The notes beneath the pieces are model-generated. The model had not been told where the DNA came from. It saw nothing but the letters and a program-made list of their open reading frames with translations, and ran no database searches. The position numbers were made by a program, and so were the translations under genes. Below, piece after piece: positions 59,979 through 64,000 of a DNA stretch of 64,000 nt (its first letter is position 1; every line of letters begins with the position of its first letter). Location of the stretch: assembly GCF_018687715.1 (NCBI RefSeq), contig NC_056762.1:39636864-39700863 (forward strand), read 5' to 3'. Origin of the DNA: Carya illinoinensis. Its lineage: Eukaryota > Streptophyta > Magnoliopsida > Fagales > Juglandaceae.

Positions 59979-60318
59979 GAGTCTAAGACACACGAGGACA
60001 GAGGGGGTGGGAGGGTGGGCCACGATTGGCCGGTGGTTTTACGTCGTATGACGTAATGGGTAACGAAGGACAACCTACGGCGGGGAAACTTCCAGAAATG
60101 GAACTGGTGGATTGGCCCACAACCACCGAGCGTGGGGACTCGCTGACTAGGTTTGCTGAATTATTTTGGCACGGAAATCTACAGGTGTCCATCGCTCGGC
60201 GTAAGGAATGAGGTTTGGAATTGGCCAAGTCCGTGCTTCACGCATAAACTTCCCTGTTTGGATTACTTCACGTGAGAATCTCGCCGCGTAAACTATAACA
60301 TAAGAGAATCTTTTATAT

Positions 60319-60630
60319 CGTTTGGGATTTGTAGTATCTCGTAATTCGGTAAATAATAATAAAGTAATTTTAGTTAATATTAGATTTTAGAGAAAAAAAA
60401 ATTAAGTAAAAATATTATAATTTAAAAAATAATTTGAATATAATTTTTTTAATATTTTATGTTTTTGAAATTTGAAAACAATTGTATATTTTTGAATTTT
60501 ATAAAATTTAAAAAAGTTGTAATTATTATAAAGAAAAATTAAAAATTTAAAACTGAAAAGTGTTTTATATTTGAAAATAAAATTGTGATTAGTTGTAATA
60601 ATTTTTCTTCTCATCTCATTTATCAAACGG
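60319..60630. mobile_element. Possible hAT-type MITE upstream of GGH-C
   Basis: AT-rich block of about 312 bp between CGTTTGGGAT and TTATCAAACG, with internal phrases like the MITE at 49703 (TTTGAAATTTGAAAA, TTCATCTCATTT-type). Short, imperfect ends, so tentative. Confidence 0.4.
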
Positions 60631-60759
60631 ATTAAATTATCTAGAGTCCTCATTCTTTGCTAATAATTTTTAGCCTTATATTGTAAAAAGATTTGAACTA
60701 TTTAGAGTCCTGTTCTTTGGTTAATTTACTTGATTGGCCAATTGAGTACAAACTCTTAA

Positions 60760-61124
60760 GAGCATTGGTAATAGTTTCTTTATCTTCATATGTAAAATTA
60801 CATATTTTGAAAATTGATTTTGAATATGAAGAAAAAATCCTACATTGGATTATGTATTTTTTGATCAAATAATAATAAAATAATAAAGAGAGAGAAGAGA
60901 AAAAAGAAAAGAGAGAAAAAAAGAGAAAAGAGAGAGTTGGGAGGAGAGAGAAAAAACAATAAAATAATATTTGAAGAAGGAAAAGGACATTTTCAAACAT
61001 GAATAACAACTGTTCATAGTTATTTAAAATTATAAAGATAAATAAACCAATGTAGATGAAATTGTGGTAAGTTTATTCAAATTTGACTTCAAAAATGAAG
61101 ATGAATAAACCATTACTAGTGCTC
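60760..61124. mobile_element. Tourist/Harbinger-type MITE, 365 bp
   Basis: Starts GAGCATTGGTAATAGTTTCT and ends AAACCATTACTAGTGCTC. The reverse complement of the end matches the start at most positions over about 27 bp. It is flanked by TAA on both sides (60757-60759 and 61125-61127), the 3-bp target typical of PIF/Harbinger elements. It has an AT-rich core and no transposase. Confidence 0.82.
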
Positions 61125-61142
61125 TAAGAATAGTCATGAGCG

Positions 61143-61232
61143 GGGGAGTCAAACCCACCTCTCCGAGCAAAAGACAAACTCAACGAATTACCTCTTTTAT
61201 GTCATGACTAACACAATTAAGCCACTAAATAT
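61143..61232 (-). mobile_element. Possible tRNA-derived SINE head
   Basis: On the minus strand TAGTGGCTTAATTGTGTTAG resembles a pol III A box, and GTGGGTTTGACTCCC about 60 bp later resembles a B box. No acceptor stem, poly tail or flanking duplication was established. Confidence 0.3.
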
Positions 61233-63449
61233 ATTCTATAAGACCTAGTTTGCAAGCATAATCTGATGCCAGACCCCCGCCAGGGGGAGGGTGGGAATCA
61301 TTTCTCATACAAAACTCTTTTACAGATATTGAGTGAAGGAGTCTACCTCACCACTCTCCTGTTGAACTCCCTTGTTGAAGTGGTGACTCACCTGCAACAT
61401 AAGTTTTGCAAACCTAGGTTAATTCAACTTTTTATTAGATGAAGGCAACAAATTAGAAGGAAAAATAAAGAGAGATCAAATATGACGATTTTTCAATCAT
61501 ATAGAGAATGACACCATCATCTAGCCTTAGTCCTCTCATCTTCTGATTCTTGAAAGGTAGAACTGGAGATCCAACCCCTAGGTTAGAAGACATGTTGGAT
61601 ATATTAGTTGGGTCTCTAAAGTTGATTTAAGAAGGGATTATCACCAAATTAGAATGAGAAGTGGCGGGAGCCAAAACTAAATGCCTGGCACCTATTGAAT
61701 TGGACCTTCCACCATGTATTCTACCCTTCTCATATCCTAAGCTTAAATAAATTTCTAAAATTATAAATTAAATATCTTTTATAATCATTGTTATCCGAGT
61801 TTCATACGGTGTAGTTCGAACAAAATGAAGCTTTGTAATAAAATAAATAAATTTTTTTATGAGCCCATCCCACTTTTTTCAATCAAACTACGAGAGATGC
61901 GTATGCCTTTGAAATATATAAATTATTGTTGTAAAGTTTTGATTTTGTTTGTGTTTTTCAAATGAAAGACCAAAATATATGGATTTATGCTTTTGACTTT
62001 TCAAAATAGCCGGCCTCATGATATATTTCATTCCACTCTGAAAATTGCGAGACTCTTACCATTGATGCCGTGGTCCTATATCTCGCATGAGAAATGGTAG
62101 TGGAGCTCTTTAAATGTACTGTTCAATCTAATACATCGTTCATGAATTTTAATTTTTTTTTATTTAATATTAAATGAGTGATTATTAGTAAAATTGTGTA
62201 TTTTTTTTTTAATTTTCTTAATAATTAAGAATGTTAAAGAAATATTTTTAAAAAATAATAAAAAAAAATCTCCACGTTTGTGCTAGCGGTACACTCGTTA
62301 GTATGATCCATCTCGCATACAAAGCTAGTTATACTGTTACTCAATATCCTTAGAACTATTTTACCATCAATTTACAACTCTATATAAAATAAAAAGTAAT
62401 TTTATAATAAGAAATTTTATTTTAATGGAATATTATGATTTAATTAATTATTTAAAAATAAATTATAGATGTATCATTATTCTTCTGCATCATAGCTATA
62501 CCCGTTAATTGAAAAATCACGTGCATTTATATGATATGAAAATTAAGTCAAATGTATTTTCCCCCAAACTCGATGACTGGGATTTTGACTTTTTGTCCCT
62601 GCTTAGCGTATACACATTAATCGAATTAATTTCAGGAAAAATTTAGTTATAAACATAACTGTGTATTAATATGTGTACTAATCTAATGTAATTTGTCAAA
62701 AAGTAAATTTTATTAAAAATAATACTAATTTAAATTTTAAATATGAAAGAATTAGTATTACACGACTTTATTTATACGTAGCAAAATTCTTAATTTCGAG
62801 CATTGTCTTTCAAACGTTAATGGCCATTATATGGACAAGTCAAAAATTATTGAGTCATTTGTCAATATATATTTTATATCCATTTTGACTTGTATTATTA
62901 TAATTCGACCCTCATTTTTTTTTTTATTTGAGGAATTTTGAAGAGATAGCATTTTTAAAAGAAGTACAACGGTACGTTCTAGTTTTATCGATTACCTTGA
63001 CTTTTGATCAAGAATATCATTTAAAAAAATTGTTTGGAGATTACAAAAATTTCAAGAAAAATTGTAAACTAAACTATCTGTACGAGTATTCAAGCTAATC
63101 TAAACAAAAGTTAGACCGGACACATTATAAAATTGAAAAAATAAATCACTAGGAGTTGTCTCAAGTAATATAGGCGCTGGTCATGATGGTATGCTCCCTC
63201 CAAATTTACAGTTTGAATTCTCTTATATGTAAATAGTTTCTAAAGGTCTTCAGATTATAGAAGTTTTTCCTTAAATTACTTGATGTGTACTTACAGAAAT
63301 CTTCTTACCGAAAATTTGTGCACTCTCGAGATTAGTTGAATTGAGACTTTGTTATCACACATTTAGTGTAAAAAATAAAAATAAATAAAACCGAAATAAA
63401 ATAAGTCATTTAATTTTAAAAAATATCAATTTAGGTTTGTCGATCAAGA
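61233..63449. other. AT-rich intergenic DNA
   Basis: No gene, RNA or defined transposon recognised. There are scattered A/T runs and only short open frames. Confidence 0.55.
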
Positions 63450-63948
63450 AGATACCATAAAGATACTTTGGAAGTTGAGAAGCTGAATTAAAAATGCACT
63501 ATATCCAATAGTCCTTAGGTTTGCAAATCTATCTACTACACCATTTTTCTCTTTAAAACATGGCACACGTCAAAGAATATAAACATTGTAGAACGAGAGA
63601 ATATCATGCAAAAGCTCAAAAAAAGGGGCCATGGTGGCTGTTTTCCTTGATGGAACCAATTTATCACCAATAAGGAATCAACTTGCCATTTTAGATCATG
63701 TATATCAAGTTGGTAGCATGGCAACAAGTCATGTTTCAAAGCTGAAATTTCAATAAAAATACGTTTACCAAGACCCAAGAAGCAAGAGAAACCATAAGCA
63801 GAGTTACTTTCCCAAAATGGTCCTTAATAACACCATCACAGCAGGCAAATCTCATATTGCCCTTTGAGGCACTATTGATGTTCAGTTTGATCTTATTAAA
63901 CGAGAGAAACATCCATCCAATGAGCAATGAGTTTTTTTTTTTTTTCAC
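63450..63948 (-). pseudogene. RNase H-like domain of a non-LTR retrotransposon, decayed
   Basis: Minus strand, three frames in succession. First KLNINSASKGNMRF and GVIKDHFGK (63736-63948), which correspond to the family's N-terminal strand, though the first catalytic Asp is lost. Then EISALKHDLL, LKWQVDSLLVINWFHQGKQP (Glu and second Asp kept, 63536-63778). Then GVVDRFANLRTIG (about 63450-63580). Two frameshifts join them. This is the RVT_3-type RNase H found at the end of plant LINE polyproteins and in related host-like ORFs. No reverse transcriptase is seen in the window. Confidence 0.72.
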
Positions 63949-64000
63949 CTCTCTTGTAATTTTTGAGGAAAAATACTTTAACTATAAAGAGATTATATAA

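Noticed and set aside
59594..60073. 159-codon Pro-rich minus-strand ORF across the GGH-C start
   Set aside because: It is an alternative frame of the Ser-rich GGH exon 1 and promoter. The GGH frame explains the conserved protein.

Overview
This window is plant nuclear DNA, probably from a woody eudicot. It is AT-rich, its genes have many introns with GT/AG borders, and it is full of Helitron, Ty3-type, LINE and MITE sequence. The MITE types and the short TIR family beginning GAGTTGTTTGGAT suggest Fagales, perhaps the walnut/pecan family. That placement is an inference from pattern memory, not a database result.

Layout. Positions 1-7.3 kb are T- and A-rich non-coding DNA with several internal duplications, including a 689-bp tandem duplication. 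Positions 7.37-16.58 kb are the right part of a decayed autonomous Helitron. It carries a Rep-helicase gene with eight in-frame stops and a frameshift, RPA-like exons, a 5'-truncated LINE inserted in its first exon, and an embedded 3' fragment of a Ty3-type chromovirus (integrase C-terminus, chromodomain, PPT, one LTR). It ends at a textbook Helitron 3' terminus: a perfect 10-bp-stem hairpin followed by CTAGT at 16575. The left end of the Helitron was not found.

Positions 16.58-58.9 kb hold a three-copy tandem array (units A, B and C), with all genes on the minus strand. Each unit carries a complete 8-exon GH28 polygalacturonase gene (399 aa, all four family motifs intact in all three copies) and a gamma-glutamyl hydrolase (GGH) gene. 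Only unit C has a complete GGH (10 exons, 383 aa, 52.3-59.9 kb). GGH-A lacks exon 1. GGH-B keeps only exons 6-10. Where GGH-A's first exon should be there is instead exon 1 of a UDP-rhamnose synthase (RHM) gene, also on the minus strand, followed by RHM 5' flanking DNA that leads into the next unit. The simplest reading is that an ancestral order RHM - PG - GGH was tandemly duplicated, with breakpoints in or near RHM intron 1 and GGH intron 1. To my knowledge, RHM1 and the GGH genes are also close neighbours on Arabidopsis chromosome 1. Unit B later lost DNA between GGH intron 5 and the RHM start codon. Unit A gained a solo LTR with an intact target duplication; that LTR contains a 47-bp hairpin-forming minisatellite.

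Positions 59.9-64 kb hold the GGH-C promoter, two MITEs, a possible tRNA-derived SINE, AT-rich DNA, and a decayed RNase H domain from a non-LTR retrotransposon.

Functionally, polygalacturonase cuts pectin in the cell wall, RHM supplies UDP-rhamnose for pectin synthesis, and GGH trims folate polyglutamate tails in the vacuole. I see no sign of a bacterial-type system, CRISPR array, rRNA gene or canonical tRNA. The most unusual material is the chimeric structure of the array, the nested Helitron, and the hairpin minisatellite.
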